In this document: in pieces, positions 37,370 to 47,381 of the stretch | How positions within the stretch are numbered: position 1 is the first letter of the stretch | Layout: every line of letters begins with the position of its first letter | The notes under the pieces: model-generated | The model's database searches: none | Told to the model about the DNA's origin: nothing | The model's input: only the letters and a program-made list of their open reading frames with translations | Assembly: GCF_003611465.1 (NCBI RefSeq) | Contig: NZ_RAXV01000011.1 | Location: forward strand, 17,926 to 81,925 | From: Acinetobacter tianfuensis | GTDB taxonomy: Bacteria; Pseudomonadota; Gammaproteobacteria; Pseudomonadales; Moraxellaceae | Reading direction: 5' to 3' | Length of the DNA stretch: 64,000 nt | Position numbers and translations under genes: made by a program

Positions 37370-38056
37370 CTATAGCTGCACCGAGCGAACTTGTGCAAGC
37401 TCTGCACGCATTTCATCAATCACAGCTTTATAATCCGGTTTACCAAAAATTGCGGAACCAGCCACAAACATATCTGCACCAGCTTCAGCAATTTCACGGA
37501 TATTGGCAGGGCCAACACCGCCATCCACTTCTAAACGAATGTCACGGCCTGAGGCATCAATAATCTTGCGCGCTTCGCGTAATTTTTCTAAAGTCATTGG
37601 AATAAACTTCTGACCGCCAAAACCTGGGTTCACACTCATTAAAAGAATTTGGTCTACTTTGTCCAGCACATAATCTAAGTAATGCAATGGCGTTGCAGGA
37701 TTAAAAACTAAGCCTGCTTTCGCGCCGCCAGATTTAATCAGCTGTAAAGTACGGTCAATATGATCAGAAGCTTCTGGATGGAACGTAATAATATCCGCGC
37801 CTGCTTCCAAAAAATCACCAACCATGCGGTCGACTGGCGAAACCATTAGATGCACATCAATCGGCGCCTGAATACCATACTTTTTCAATGCCTTACATAC
37901 CCCTGCACCAAATGTCAAATTGGGCACATAGTGGTTATCCATGACATCAAAATGGACAACATCTGCACCTGCTTCAAGTACATTTTCAACTTCTTCGCCT
38001 AAACGGGCAAAGTCTGCAGACAAAATAGAAGGTGCAATTAAATATGGCTTGGACAT
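37370..38056 (-). CDS. rpe: Ribulose-phosphate 3-epimerase
   Basis: A 228-residue TIM barrel. Family motifs are [31 protein letters not shown] (metal His and Asp), HLMV and [10 protein letters not shown]. It interconverts ribulose 5-phosphate and xylulose 5-phosphate in the pentose phosphate pathway. Single gene, normal length. The 3' flank carries the DnaA-box-like array. Confidence 0.96.
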   Translation of the reverse strand: MSKPYLIAPSILSADFARLGEEVENVLEAGADVVHFDVMDNHYVPNLTFGAGVCKALKKYGIQAPIDVHLMVSPVDRMVGDFLEAGADIITFHPEASDHIDRTLQLIKSGGAKAGLVFNPATPLHYLDYVLDKVDQILLMSVNPGFGGQKFIPMTLEKLREARKIIDASGRDIRLEVDGGVGPANIREIAEAGADMFVAGSAIFGKPDYKAVIDEMRAELAQVRSVQL

Positions 38057-38177
38057 GGGAGAACCTGGCTAGCGATGAGTTTGATAACCGCAGTATAGCA
38101 AAAGCGGCCTTTGCCTGTCTTAACCGAAGATCATTGCATGTATAAAACACTGTGTTGCAAACACACGATTAAATTAA

Positions 38178-38194
38178 AAATGATTCTCAATTAC
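38178..38194. promoter_or_regulatory. Possible Fur box
   Basis: On the minus strand the bases read GTAATTGAGAATCATTT, close to the core of the Fur consensus (AATGAGAATCATT). It lies about 35-50 bp before the DUF2218 gene, at promoter position. DUF2218 genes are often seen near iron-uptake loci. Confidence 0.5.
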
Positions 38195-38228
38195 AATAAC
38201 CCATCATATCTACAGCGCTGAGAAAAAT

Positions 38229-38516
38229 ATGCATCAATATTCTGAAGCTAAAATTGCATCTGCACAGCCTTCCCGTATTGCTAAACGCCTCCTGAATCAT
38301 TGGAAACACAAATTTGAAACGGCTGAAGATGAACAGCAATTCAGTATTTATATGCCTGCTGCAACCGTGCTGCTGCGCCCTGCCAGCGATGAACTGCATG
38401 TACGCATTCAGCTCCAAGATGAAACTGCGGATTTAGGCCATTTAGAAAATGTAGTTTTAGACCATCTGATTCGTATGGGACAGGAAGAATTACAGGCAAA
38501 TTGGCAGCGAATTTAA
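38229..38516 (+). CDS. DUF2218 family protein
   Basis: A 95-residue protein of the DUF2218 family: ASAQPSRIAKRLLNHWKHKFETAEDEQQ, a central strand part, and a C-terminal LENVVLDHLIRMGQEELQANW. The conserved His, HWxHKF and C-terminal W positions are kept. Members often lie near siderophore genes, and a Fur-box-like site precedes this one, so an iron-linked role is plausible; the biochemical function is unknown. Single gene with a strong terminator. Confidence 0.82.
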   Translation: MHQYSEAKIASAQPSRIAKRLLNHWKHKFETAEDEQQFSIYMPAATVLLRPASDELHVRIQLQDETADLGHLENVVLDHLIRMGQEELQANWQRI

Positions 38517-38541
38517 ACCTTAGCCTGCTCATTTCTCAGAA

Positions 38542-38567
38542 AAAAGCCAGACGGCAGTCTGGCTTTT
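38542..38567. terminator. Bidirectional intrinsic terminator
   Basis: AAAAGCCAGAC (38542-38552) pairs with GTCTGGCTTTT (38557-38567), loop GGCA, between the converging DUF2218 and fghA genes. Confidence 0.88.
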
Positions 38568-38599
38568 CATCTCGCTGAGCTTTTTAAGCTAACCGCAGC

Positions 38600-39436
38600 T
38601 TAACTCTGCAGCTGCACAGCATGGAACTGCAAATGATCATCCATAAAGCTTTGAATAAAATAATAGCCGTGATCATAAGCTTCATGCTCACGCAGTGTTA
38701 ATTTCTGCCCTGCTTTTATACATGCTTCACGGAATAAAGCTGGATTCAATTGGCTATAGAATTGATCACTTAAGCCCTGGTCAATCAAAATATCTTGAAA
38801 CAGTGCGCCTTTGCTTTGGATCAAAGCCGCTGCATCATGTGCTTGCCAAACGGTCTGATCTGCACCTAAATAGTGGGTAAATGCTTTTTCACCCCAAGGG
38901 CATTGGCTCGGCGCGCATATAGGCGCAAATGCTGAAACAGATTTAAATTTTTCAGGATATTTCAACGCTAAAGTCAATGCGCCATGACCGCCCATGCTGT
39001 GGCCAAAAATACCTACTTGTTCAGAGCAGATTGGAAATTGCGCCAGTACCAATGCATAAAGTTCATCTGCAACAAAGCTTTCCATTTGAAAATGTTCAGC
39101 CCATGGCTCTTGCACCGCATTGATATAAAAACCGGCGCCTTGACCAATATCCCAATGATCACCTTTTGCAACTTCATCACCGCGAGGCGAAGTATCCGGT
39201 GTAATTAAAATAAAGCCCAGCTGCGCTGCCATACGCTGTGCATGCGCCTTAATAGCAAATGTTTCTTCTGTGCAGGTTAAGCCCGCCAAATAAAATAAGG
39301 CTGGGCAATCTTGGCCCTTTAATGCCTGTTCAGGCAAAAAAATACCAAAACGTGATGATGTTTTTAAGCTGACTGAGTCAAAACTATAAATCCGCTGTTC
39401 ACCCTGAAAACATTGATTGCTTTGCACCAATTGCAT
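38600..39436 (-). CDS. fghA: S-formylglutathione hydrolase
   Basis: A 278-residue esterase-D family alpha/beta hydrolase. Nucleophile S147 in GHSMGGHGAL, oxyanion region YLAGLTCTEETF, acid in LIDQGLSDQF and His in HEAYDHGYYFI. It hydrolyses S-formylglutathione to formate and glutathione in formaldehyde detoxification. The partner dehydrogenase (adhC/frmA) is not in the window. Confidence 0.94.
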   Translation of the reverse strand: MQLVQSNQCFQGEQRIYSFDSVSLKTSSRFGIFLPEQALKGQDCPALFYLAGLTCTEETFAIKAHAQRMAAQLGFILITPDTSPRGDEVAKGDHWDIGQGAGFYINAVQEPWAEHFQMESFVADELYALVLAQFPICSEQVGIFGHSMGGHGALTLALKYPEKFKSVSAFAPICAPSQCPWGEKAFTHYLGADQTVWQAHDAAALIQSKGALFQDILIDQGLSDQFYSQLNPALFREACIKAGQKLTLREHEAYDHGYYFIQSFMDDHLQFHAVQLQS

Positions 39437-39468
39437 AACACGTCACCCTGCCCTAGATCTAAATAATT

Positions 39469-40875
39469 TTAATGTTTCAATTCTAATTCAGCTTGAGGTG
39501 CATCTGGTGTGCCAGATGCAGGCGGAAATAAACGCTGCTCCAGCTGCGGCAGCATAAATTGCATATTTTTCCCAATAGACCATTGCGGCTCAGAAGGTTC
39601 AAAGCCTTGCGCCGCTTCCCATTTCGCTACGGTTTCCTGCGCTTGCTTAAAGGCTGCTGAAATTGAATTCTGCTCACGCATTGCTTGATCAAAGAAGGCG
39701 CGGCCAAAATAGGTATAATCCGCTTCATTTGAACAGCCAAAAGACTGGCGGTCTGCCGCAGACGCAGTAATAATCAATGTGTTTTCATCCTGCAGCGCAG
39801 GTAAAAAACTGCCTGAATAACATGCAGAAATCACAATCACGCGCCAGCGGATACCAGAGGCATCAAGGGTTTGACGTAACCATTTCGGATCAACCTGCGC
39901 TAAATCCAGCGGCGCATTTTCCATTTCAAATACGTTTGGCAAACCATGTGATGTCATATACAAAAACAGCACATCGCTTTCACGGTTCATCTGCTGTCCG
40001 ATACGGCGCAGCGCCAGCTCCATACTGGTTTTAGATGCAATTGGAACTTCAGTACGTGTTGCAGGATGATTAATCAATTCAATGGAACGGCCAAACGTGC
40101 CAAAGCGGGTATCGAACTGTTCTTTTATACGCTCTATTTCATATTTGAACACATCTTGATAACTCGCGCCTGCTACACCTAAGAAATACCAATGCGACTG
40201 CGCAAACTCACCGTACTGCACGGCGTCTAAAGATTTATTCAGCAAACGGCTTTGCGCATAGAAAGCATCTTCTGCAAAAGCGGGCGGCAGCGCCTCTACT
40301 TTCCAAATCGGCTGATCTTTGACAGACATTTGCCAAACCACCAAAGTGAATAAGGTCGCCAGCATAATAAGCGCACGTTCCCACCATGGCCATTTCAATT
40401 CACGGGAGAAAACCCAAACCACAGCCAAGCTTTGCCATACAAACAGCACAATAAATAAGGTTGGGATATAGTCATATAACAGGTATGGCAAATAGTCCAA
40501 ATCGCCCAAGTACTGAATCAGACATTGAAACAGCATGATGTGCGTATCCAGCACCAGCCACAGCAAGGCTGGCACCAGCATCAAACGCGGGTTATTAATG
40601 CGCTGGGATAAAAAAATACCGACAATTAAGGCAATAAAAGGCCAAAGTGCATAGCTGATCAGGCCCTGCGGGTTAAAATCCCCCATGCGGCCTGTACTGA
40701 GCCAGCTGAATAAGCTATTTGCGCAGCCGCCCAAAACGCCCCAAAACACCAATTGCATGATCGATGGGCGAACAATCTGCAGCGAGCGCCTCGACCCGAG
40801 AAACAGCCACATTCCCGCAGTTTGGTTGCTTTTAAAATCATGCCAAAAATTGATGGAAGGTTTAAAATCGATCAT
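39469..40875 (-). CDS. Membrane-anchored C13-family (legumain-like) peptidase
   Basis: A 468-residue protein. Residues about 38-182 contain five or so transmembrane helices; the rest is a peptidase C13 domain with catalytic H310 (YMTSHGLPN) and C352 (VISACYSGSF), the caspase-fold dyad. The family in eukaryotes includes legumain and the GPI transamidase subunit; bacterial members are little studied. A Pro/Ala/Glu-rich tail follows. It stands between fghA and the rsmJ-uppP group without clear linkage. Its substrate is unknown. Confidence 0.85.
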   Translation of the reverse strand: MIDFKPSINFWHDFKSNQTAGMWLFLGSRRSLQIVRPSIMQLVFWGVLGGCANSLFSWLSTGRMGDFNPQGLISYALWPFIALIVGIFLSQRINNPRLMLVPALLWLVLDTHIMLFQCLIQYLGDLDYLPYLLYDYIPTLFIVLFVWQSLAVVWVFSRELKWPWWERALIMLATLFTLVVWQMSVKDQPIWKVEALPPAFAEDAFYAQSRLLNKSLDAVQYGEFAQSHWYFLGVAGASYQDVFKYEIERIKEQFDTRFGTFGRSIELINHPATRTEVPIASKTSMELALRRIGQQMNRESDVLFLYMTSHGLPNVFEMENAPLDLAQVDPKWLRQTLDASGIRWRVIVISACYSGSFLPALQDENTLIITASAADRQSFGCSNEADYTYFGRAFFDQAMREQNSISAAFKQAQETVAKWEAAQGFEPSEPQWSIGKNMQFMLPQLEQRLFPPASGTPDAPQAELELKH

Positions 40876-40990
40876 AGGATTCAGAGGGCAGCTGTAGCTC
40901 GCTTATGCGCAGAGTAAGTTTATGCTTGATGTATTTTTTATCAATGCTATTTTCCAACTATATCTCAAATCTTTGCTATTTTTGCAGCAA

Positions 40991-41818
40991 TTATGAAATT
41001 TCAGACTTAAGTTCTAGCTGGAAATAAGCATCGAAGCGGCAGGCATCACCTTGCCATTGATGATTTGGCGCAGCATCTGCTAAAAATACTGCTAAACGGG
41101 GACGTTTCACCACCACCCGTTTCGCAATTTTTTGAGCCAACGCTAATAAATTATCGCCCAGATCCATCTCGCCATCTTCAGGCAACAGCAAATGCAGCAG
41201 CTGCATTTGCTTTTTCACCTGCGCCTGTTTTTTTACCGCCTGCTGATTTTGATCACGCTGCGGAAACATCGGGTCTAAATACACCACATCATAAAACCGC
41301 TGCGCATCAGCCTGTGTTTGCAGATAGTCTGCGGAATCTGAAAAAACCAGCTGTATACGGCTGGCAGCGCCATGCAGAAAGGCATCATTCAGCGCGCGCT
41401 GCCGGGTATCTTCCAGTAAAGTAAAAAGTATCGGGTGACGTTCAACCAAGGTGACGTGTGCGCCCAAATGCGCCATCAGCAAACTGTCATGGCCTAGGCC
41501 AGCTGTTGCATCAATCAAATTCGGCTTCTCACCCAAGTTGCAGGCACGTGCAATCATTTCTGATTTTAAGGATGCCCGCTTTAAACGTCCTGCTTCAGCT
41601 TTCCAATCCGGCTGCATTTTCATGCCGTTAGCGCACAGCCATAAACCATCTTCATCTGCACATAAAGCAAGCTCAGGATGATGTCGGAAAAAGCGCGCAT
41701 TCAGCTTTTCCGCCACTTCAATTTTTACTGCAACCCCACGTGAAGAAAGCACAGCAGAGAACTGCTGTGCTTTCATTTCACATTCGGCTTCAGTGTATAA
41801 GCGGATATCGCTTACCAT
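40991..41818 (-). CDS. rsmJ: 16S rRNA (guanine(1516)-N(2))-methyltransferase
   Basis: About 275 residues from the ATG of [10 protein letters not shown] (41818), which overlaps the uppP stop by seven bases; a longer frame to 41878 reads into uppP. SAM-binding motif [19 protein letters not shown] and catalytic YLDPMFPQR are typical of RsmJ. It methylates G1516 of 16S rRNA. Translationally coupled to uppP. Confidence 0.92.
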   Translation of the reverse strand: MVSDIRLYTEAECEMKAQQFSAVLSSRGVAVKIEVAEKLNARFFRHHPELALCADEDGLWLCANGMKMQPDWKAEAGRLKRASLKSEMIARACNLGEKPNLIDATAGLGHDSLLMAHLGAHVTLVERHPILFTLLEDTRQRALNDAFLHGAASRIQLVFSDSADYLQTQADAQRFYDVVYLDPMFPQRDQNQQAVKKQAQVKKQMQLLHLLLPEDGEMDLGDNLLALAQKIAKRVVVKRPRLAVFLADAAPNHQWQGDACRFDAYFQLELKSEIS

Positions 41819-42636
41819 AGTTTCCAGCCTGTAAATGCAAATAATAAAATCAGTAATCCAGATGCAATGCGGTACCATGCAAAGACCATAAAGTCACGCT
41901 TTGCCACATAGGCCACCAGCACACGAATTAAAATCAGTGCTGAAATAAAAGATACGATGATGCCTGTGGCCAATACCGTCCAGTCTTCCGCAGTCTGAAA
42001 TACATCATAACTTTGGTACAAATCTAAAAGGCCTGCGCCAATAATCACTGGAATACCTAAAAAGAAAGAAAACTCAGTGGCCGCTTTACGAGACACTCCT
42101 AAGAACATCGCGCCAATAATCGTTGCGCCTGAACGTGATGTACCCGGAATCAAAGACAGCACCTGAATTAAACCAATCCAAACCGCATCTTTTATTGTTA
42201 AGTCTTCTACTTCTTTCGCACGGACTTTTGGCGGGTTTTTCTCAATCCAAATAATAATTAAGCCGCCAATAATGAGGCCCATTGCAATCGCAATATTATT
42301 AAACAAAAGCTCTTTTACTGTCTGGCCAAAGCTCAGGCCGATCAATACAATTGGAATAGAAGCTAAGATTAAGCCAAAACCCAGGCGGCGGCCCTTTTCT
42401 TCACCTGTAACCATGCCTGTCGCTGCGCCCCAAAGACGCGACCAATATTCATAAATGACCGCAGCAATAGCGCCCATCTGAATAGCAATGACAAATACAT
42501 CACTCTTTTCTTTGGTCCAGAAATTCATTAATTCAGATGCAAGAATTAAATGGCCTGTACTGGAAATGGGTAAAAATTCTGTAATACCTTCAACAATACC
42601 CATGATTGCCGCTTTCAGCAGCAGTAAAAGATCCAT
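41812..42636 (-). CDS. uppP: Undecaprenyl-diphosphatase
   Basis: A 274-residue polytopic enzyme (BacA family). Signatures are [20 protein letters not shown] near the N-terminus and [16 protein letters not shown] in the middle, which hold the catalytic Glu, Ser and Arg. It recycles undecaprenyl pyrophosphate for cell wall synthesis; high dosage gives bacitracin resistance. Between tsaB (12 bp upstream) and rsmJ (overlapping). Confidence 0.95.
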   Translation of the reverse strand: MDLLLLLKAAIMGIVEGITEFLPISSTGHLILASELMNFWTKEKSDVFVIAIQMGAIAAVIYEYWSRLWGAATGMVTGEEKGRRLGFGLILASIPIVLIGLSFGQTVKELLFNNIAIAMGLIIGGLIIIWIEKNPPKVRAKEVEDLTIKDAVWIGLIQVLSLIPGTSRSGATIIGAMFLGVSRKAATEFSFFLGIPVIIGAGLLDLYQSYDVFQTAEDWTVLATGIIVSFISALILIRVLVAYVAKRDFMVFAWYRIASGLLILLFAFTGWKLW

Positions 42637-42648
42637 ACCTATTCCTAA

Positions 42649-43314
42649 TTATGGTTTGCCTTGTTCTGGAATTTTTTTCCAAGCATTATCACGTAAATAC
42701 ACAGGAAGCGCCTGTTCTGCGCCGACCCAATTTTGCTGTTTCGCCTCTACAATGGCAATAGCAGCAATATCTTGGGCAGTTGCGCATAATTGGACGAATT
42801 CTACTTGTTCTGGCTTAACTAAAGCTGAACCTGAGCCAATCACTGCAAATTTCACAGCCTGCTCAGCTTCGCTATAGCTTAATAATTGTTCTTCATCTAC
42901 AGGCTGCATAATGCCTGCTGCATCCAGCTTATAACTGGCAATATAAACTTCGCTCATACGCGCATCCAGAACTGCTGTCACCTCTGTCAGTCCTGCTGTG
43001 CGGTACGCTGCTTGCGCTAAAGCCTGTAAAGTTGAAACAGGAATCACTGGCACATCATTTGCCCAAGCCAGCGCCTGAGTCACTGCAGCATTAATCCGTA
43101 CACCGCTAAAAGAACCAGGCCCGCGGCTAAATGCAATCGCCGTCAAATCGGCTGCCTGAATGCCTGTCTCTGCAAAGCCTTGTTCAATGAGCGGAAGAAT
43201 GGTTTGCGTCTGCGCCTTCGCGCGCGCATCCAGCTGGAAATAAAGCTCTTGATGTTCATCTGCAATACAAACGGAACACTGCTCATTGGCAGTTTCCAGC
43301 GCCAGCACGTTCAT
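42649..43314 (-). CDS. tsaB: tRNA threonylcarbamoyladenosine biosynthesis protein TsaB
   Basis: About 221 residues from the ATG of MNVLALETANEQCSV (43314), preceded by AAGG; an upstream TTG frame to 43335 is less likely. The ASKHA-fold N-terminal half has the FSRGPGSFSGVRI motif. TsaB partners TsaD and TsaE to make t6A37 in tRNA. Cotranscribed with uppP. Confidence 0.93.
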   Translation of the reverse strand: MNVLALETANEQCSVCIADEHQELYFQLDARAKAQTQTILPLIEQGFAETGIQAADLTAIAFSRGPGSFSGVRINAAVTQALAWANDVPVIPVSTLQALAQAAYRTAGLTEVTAVLDARMSEVYIASYKLDAAGIMQPVDEEQLLSYSEAEQAVKFAVIGSGSALVKPEQVEFVQLCATAQDIAAIAIVEAKQQNWVGAEQALPVYLRDNAWKKIPEQGKP

Positions 43315-43451
43315 GCACAACCTTAATTTAGTCAATCTGAAAAATGAACGCTATCATACTCCACTCATGCCAGCTGTGCGAGCGCTTCTCTGTGAGCATC
43401 TGCAACGAAAAAATGAAATGGCGCTGCCTGTTTTCAGCGGTTTACTCACAA

Positions 43452-43985
43452 TTAATCTAAACTGACTTTTTCCAAGTTCTTAAATTTCGGAAAATGCGAT
43501 GCATAATGTAAAGCGCTCATTTTCAATTTATCTGCAGCGGCATCATCTAAGGTTTTCACAACTTTACCCGGTGAGCCCATCACGACAGAATTATCAGGAA
43601 TCACTTTCCCCTCGGGAATCAATGCATTTGCCCCAATAATGCAGTTTTTGCCAATCACCGCATGATTTAGTACCACAGCATTAATGCCGATTAAACTGTT
43701 GTCCCCTACTGTACAGCCGTGCAGCATGGCCTGATGTCCAATTGTGACATAATTGCCAATATACATTTCTATGCCGGCGTCGGTATGCAGCACAGCATTT
43801 TCCTGCACATTGGTAAAATCACCCAATTTAATTTTGGCATTGTCTGCGCGGATCACCGCACCAAACCAAATACTGACTTCCCGTCCTAATTCAGCCTGAC
43901 CAATCACAGCAGCACTCTCTGCAACCCAGCCATCCCACGGCTGATGCATGGCTTTGGGCTGATGCCCCTCAAATTTGTACAGCAT
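43452..43985 (-). CDS. Gamma-carbonic-anhydrase-like protein (YrdA type)
   Basis: A 177-residue left-handed beta-helix hexapeptide-repeat protein. Hexapeptide turns run through about 15-140, with the zinc-type histidines in VLHTDAG, IGHQAMLHG. It matches the YrdA/CaiE gamma-carbonic anhydrase-like family. Enzyme activity in YrdA-type members is variable. It lies 14 bp after the Nudix CoA pyrophosphatase gene, so the two are likely cotranscribed. Confidence 0.88.
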   Translation of the reverse strand: MLYKFEGHQPKAMHQPWDGWVAESAAVIGQAELGREVSIWFGAVIRADNAKIKLGDFTNVQENAVLHTDAGIEMYIGNYVTIGHQAMLHGCTVGDNSLIGINAVVLNHAVIGKNCIIGANALIPEGKVIPDNSVVMGSPGKVVKTLDDAAADKLKMSALHYASHFPKFKNLEKVSLD

Positions 43986-43999
43986 ATCCGCCTCGAACT

Positions 44000-44599
44000 T
44001 TATCTGATTTTAAACACAGGTGAATTCACCAAAAACGGCCAGTCTTTTTTATAATCTAATCCATATTGAAATAATGACACCAGCATGCGGGCTGTCAGTC
44101 CCCACACAATTTCATTTTCAACACGCATACTTGGAAAATACAATGACTGATGCGCATAGCGCACCTCATAAGGAATAGGCGGCGCATCCATAAGTTTTTG
44201 CAGCGATGCAAAAAATATCCGGTCTATTTCAGACGGCTGCGCAACCAGCTGAACCTCTGGCGGAATGAGCCCGACCACGGGCTTAACCAGCATTCCATTG
44301 CGCGCTTTTTGCATAGGCAAATCCCCTAAAAGCCGCACATCAAATGGATTCAGCGCAGTTTCTTCCTGTGCCTCACGCAGTGCAACCACAATATTGCTGG
44401 TATCATTGGGATCCCGCTTCCCTCCGGGAAAAGACACCTCTCCTGCATGATTATTCATATACGCAGAACGGCGGGTCAGCAATACTTTAGGATCCTGCTC
44501 ATCTGTAATCGCAATTAACACAGCCGCCTGTGCAGGATATATACGCTTGGAAAAGCGTAAACTTTGCTGCAGTTTTTGTGTTAAAAAACGATTATCCAT
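44000..44599 (-). CDS. Nudix hydrolase, probable CoA pyrophosphatase (NudL type)
   Basis: A 199-residue Nudix enzyme. The CoA-pyrophosphatase signature LLTRRSAYMNNHAGEVSFPGGK precedes the Nudix box GGKRDPNDTSNIVVALREAQEETAL. It would cleave CoA and oxidised CoA to 3',5'-ADP and phosphopantetheine. First gene of a pair with the carbonic-anhydrase-like gene. Confidence 0.87.
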   Translation of the reverse strand: MDNRFLTQKLQQSLRFSKRIYPAQAAVLIAITDEQDPKVLLTRRSAYMNNHAGEVSFPGGKRDPNDTSNIVVALREAQEETALNPFDVRLLGDLPMQKARNGMLVKPVVGLIPPEVQLVAQPSEIDRIFFASLQKLMDAPPIPYEVRYAHQSLYFPSMRVENEIVWGLTARMLVSLFQYGLDYKKDWPFLVNSPVFKIR

Positions 44600-44718
44600 C
44601 CTTGTTTCTCTTTGTTATTTCTCTGCTTTCATCATAGCCGAATTTTTATGCTTATGTTTAGAAATGATGCTAAAGAAGCAATTTTCAGTTATGCTGATGG
44701 CTCACTTTATCATTGACG

Positions 44719-45273
44719 ATGAATATGAAATTTTGCAACAGCTGCGGGCACGAGACAACGGAAAAAATCCCTCTGGGTGATCACCAAGTACGCTGTGTCT
44801 GTACGCATTGCAGCACGATTCAATATGTAAATCCTAAAGTGATCTGCGGCGCTTTAGCGCTCTGGGAAGATAAAGTTTTACTCTGCCGCCGCGCCATTGA
44901 ACCGCGTTATGGCCTATGGACTTTACCAGCAGGCTACATGGAGCTTTTTGAAACCATGGAGCAAGGCGCAGCCCGGGAAACCCGTGAGGAAGCCGAAGCG
45001 GAAGTGAATATTGAACAGCTTTACTGCATGTACAATATTCCGCGTATCGGGCAAATCTATGTGCTGTTCAAGGCAGAACTGATTGAAGGACAATTTGGCG
45101 CTGGCGAAGAAACCATCGAGTCGCGCCTTTTTGCAGAAGATGAAATTCCATGGAATGAATTAGCCTTCCCCAGCGTGGAACGCACCTTAAGACATTATTT
45201 CGAAGACCGTAAAACCGGCAGCTTCAGCATGCATCTAGAAACACTCGGTACACGTTTAGATCATACGGGTTAA
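44719..45273 (+). CDS. Nudix hydrolase with N-terminal zinc ribbon
   Basis: About 184 residues (ATG 44719; a TTG at 44713 and a second ATG at 44725 are alternatives, none with a strong ribosome site). The N-terminus MKFCNSCGHETTE ... VRCVCTHCSTIQYVNPK is a four-cysteine zinc ribbon; the Nudix box is GYMELFETMEQGAARETREEAEAEV. This layout resembles NADH pyrophosphatase-related and ADP-ribose Nudix enzymes; the substrate is not determined. Divergent from the other Nudix gene. Confidence 0.85.
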   Translation: MNMKFCNSCGHETTEKIPLGDHQVRCVCTHCSTIQYVNPKVICGALALWEDKVLLCRRAIEPRYGLWTLPAGYMELFETMEQGAARETREEAEAEVNIEQLYCMYNIPRIGQIYVLFKAELIEGQFGAGEETIESRLFAEDEIPWNELAFPSVERTLRHYFEDRKTGSFSMHLETLGTRLDHTG

Positions 45274-45305
45274 TCAGCTCATCATCCCGAAGCGAGCCTG
45301 AAAAT

Positions 45306-45333
45306 AAAAAGCCCATCACTTGATGGGCTTTTT
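45306..45333. terminator. Bidirectional intrinsic terminator
   Basis: AAAAAGCCCATCA (45306-45318) pairs perfectly with TGATGGGCTTTTT (45321-45333), between the converging Nudix gene and filF. Confidence 0.92.
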
Positions 45334-45340
45334 ATTCGGT

Positions 45341-47359
45341 TTATTTTGCTTTTACGCTATAACACGGCGCAAGCTCAAAACTGATTTCACCGCCGCTGCG
45401 TTTCGCCAGCTCTTTCGATTCTGTATCAGCCGGCACATTATTGCTATAAACGCGGTTAAAGCTTGCAAAGCTATTGCCCCACTTCACTTTTTGACCAGCA
45501 GAGTCGGTAAAGGTCACTGTTGTTGGACGGCTTCCAGCAGAAGCTTGCAGCAAGCTGCCCATTTGTACTAATGCACCGCCCACAACCACATTATCTGTGC
45601 CATTCGCAGACGTCTTGATAGTGGTGTTCATGCCAATCAAAGCACCATCCAATGTTCCAAATACTTTATCACCCAAAATCATACGCAGTGAAATTGTATT
45701 TGGCGTTACTTTAGAACCATTCGTAAAAGTACGCGTAACCGTTCCAATGCGGTATTGCTGCGTACCGTGCCCATCTTGCATTAGAAGTTTATCTAAGACA
45801 TCAGCGCCGCTGCATCCTGTTATACTGTCGGTCGATAAATCGACCTCATTTGTACTGGTTTCAAAAATATCTGCCGGAACATTGGGACGGATATTCGTGC
45901 GAATATCACCATTGCGGTCAATAGCAATACCCAATTTCACAGACTTCAGAGACGTATCTGTAAATTTAAATGTTAAATTTGCATATAACGGGAACAAATA
46001 TGTCGATGCTGGTGAATTTTGCTGCGTACGGAAAATATTTTTATCCAAATAAGAAATTGGATACAGCTTATACAAATCTAGGGTTCCCTTATACAGCACG
46101 CCATTGACCGTTTGGTTCCATAATCCATAACGCGCTTGATCTGCACTGCCCAAAACCTCTGTTTCCGTTTTGCCTGCAAGTGAACGGTACAAATTGCTGC
46201 CCGTTCCAAGGATCATTTTATTGGCCAGCAGCGTACCTTGTGTAATTATTAAATCCTGCGCGCCAGCTTCATCTACATTGAATTTAAAACCAAATTTACG
46301 GGCATGATCAATTTCTTGCGTTAAAGGATCAATCCACGTATCTTGCGGGGTTGCCGTCATTAGACGCGGCTTTACTTTTGTCATCAGCTGCGCATTGACC
46401 CCGCCTATCGTATTTAGCGACGAATCAACTTTTCCGCGCCACTGCAGGCCGCTGCCAAAGGTTAAGCCTTGACGGTCCGTCATTAGCATAAAATGACCGA
46501 AAATATTTGTTTTAGCTGTATCTGAAGGTTTGCACTCGGACAGATCACAGCCAACAAGACCATTTGAACCGCTCACTGCACTAATAGCGCTTTGCTCTGT
46601 TGAAAATAGTGCAAACTCTGGCTGATATACCGCAGCAGACGCAATTGTCATTAAGTGTGAGACAACCGTAAATGCATCTGTACTGGAAATTGGCGCTGTA
46701 CCAAGCCAGTCATTTAAAAATGCTGCAAATTCAGCATCTGTATAGTTAACAAGCTTCGAGACTGAAATTGACTCAGCCAATTGATCTAACGCTTGACGGT
46801 TTGCATCTGTTATATAAACAGGCTGAATTTCAGTTGCTGAAGCTACCTGATTATTCTTGAACCCTAGAGCTTGTACAATTTGCACTAAGCGCATTGCCGT
46901 TTTTACAGTTCGGTCAGCTGGATCAATAGCCTGCGCTTTTTGACCAGTCATGCCTCGCGCTAAATCCAGTACAGTGAGACGCGGCGGCGAAGTCCCGCTG
47001 GCAACATTGGATAGCTCATTTAATGAAATTTTGCCTAAATCAATTTTATTATTTTTTTCACCCTGTAAATAGAATGTCACTGTATCGCCTAGCTTACATG
47101 CCCCCGTTGATACGCTTTCACTCACATCAAATAAAGTCACAAATTTATTTTTCGTATCACTTGAACAAGTAAAATTCAAACCATCCAAAGGATAATCCAG
47201 CACAAACTCTACACAGCTTGCCGTATTGCTTTTACATGCACCATTTACCGTACTTGTGTCATAAATTTCTGGGATCACATTTGCACTTTCACCGCCGCAG
47301 CCAGCTAATGCTGCAACCAATGCAGTGAATGCAAAAGGTAAAACATAATTCTTCTTCAT
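45341..47359 (-). CDS. filF: FilF-like outer surface lipoprotein
   Basis: About 672 residues from the ATG of MKKNYVLPFAFTALVAALAGCGGE (47359); a longer frame to 47395 adds 12 residues before the signal. The lipobox LAGC gives a lipidated C21. The body has paired cysteines near the N-terminus and many Thr/Ser/Asn-rich strand segments but no enzyme motif I recognise. Name and order match the Acinetobacter fil set, annotated as putative pilus assembly, though nothing here is pilin-like. Last gene of the operon. Confidence 0.72.
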   Translation of the reverse strand: MKKNYVLPFAFTALVAALAGCGGESANVIPEIYDTSTVNGACKSNTASCVEFVLDYPLDGLNFTCSSDTKNKFVTLFDVSESVSTGACKLGDTVTFYLQGEKNNKIDLGKISLNELSNVASGTSPPRLTVLDLARGMTGQKAQAIDPADRTVKTAMRLVQIVQALGFKNNQVASATEIQPVYITDANRQALDQLAESISVSKLVNYTDAEFAAFLNDWLGTAPISSTDAFTVVSHLMTIASAAVYQPEFALFSTEQSAISAVSGSNGLVGCDLSECKPSDTAKTNIFGHFMLMTDRQGLTFGSGLQWRGKVDSSLNTIGGVNAQLMTKVKPRLMTATPQDTWIDPLTQEIDHARKFGFKFNVDEAGAQDLIITQGTLLANKMILGTGSNLYRSLAGKTETEVLGSADQARYGLWNQTVNGVLYKGTLDLYKLYPISYLDKNIFRTQQNSPASTYLFPLYANLTFKFTDTSLKSVKLGIAIDRNGDIRTNIRPNVPADIFETSTNEVDLSTDSITGCSGADVLDKLLMQDGHGTQQYRIGTVTRTFTNGSKVTPNTISLRMILGDKVFGTLDGALIGMNTTIKTSANGTDNVVVGGALVQMGSLLQASAGSRPTTVTFTDSAGQKVKWGNSFASFNRVYSNNVPADTESKELAKRSGGEISFELAPCYSVKAK

Positions 47360-47381
47360 CCTGATTCTCTTTTTTATATCC

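Noticed and set aside
37237..37563. Rightward reading frame across the DnaA-box array
   Set aside because: Its repeated residues come from the 12-bp repeats, and it runs antisense through the end of rpe; no ribosome site or family.
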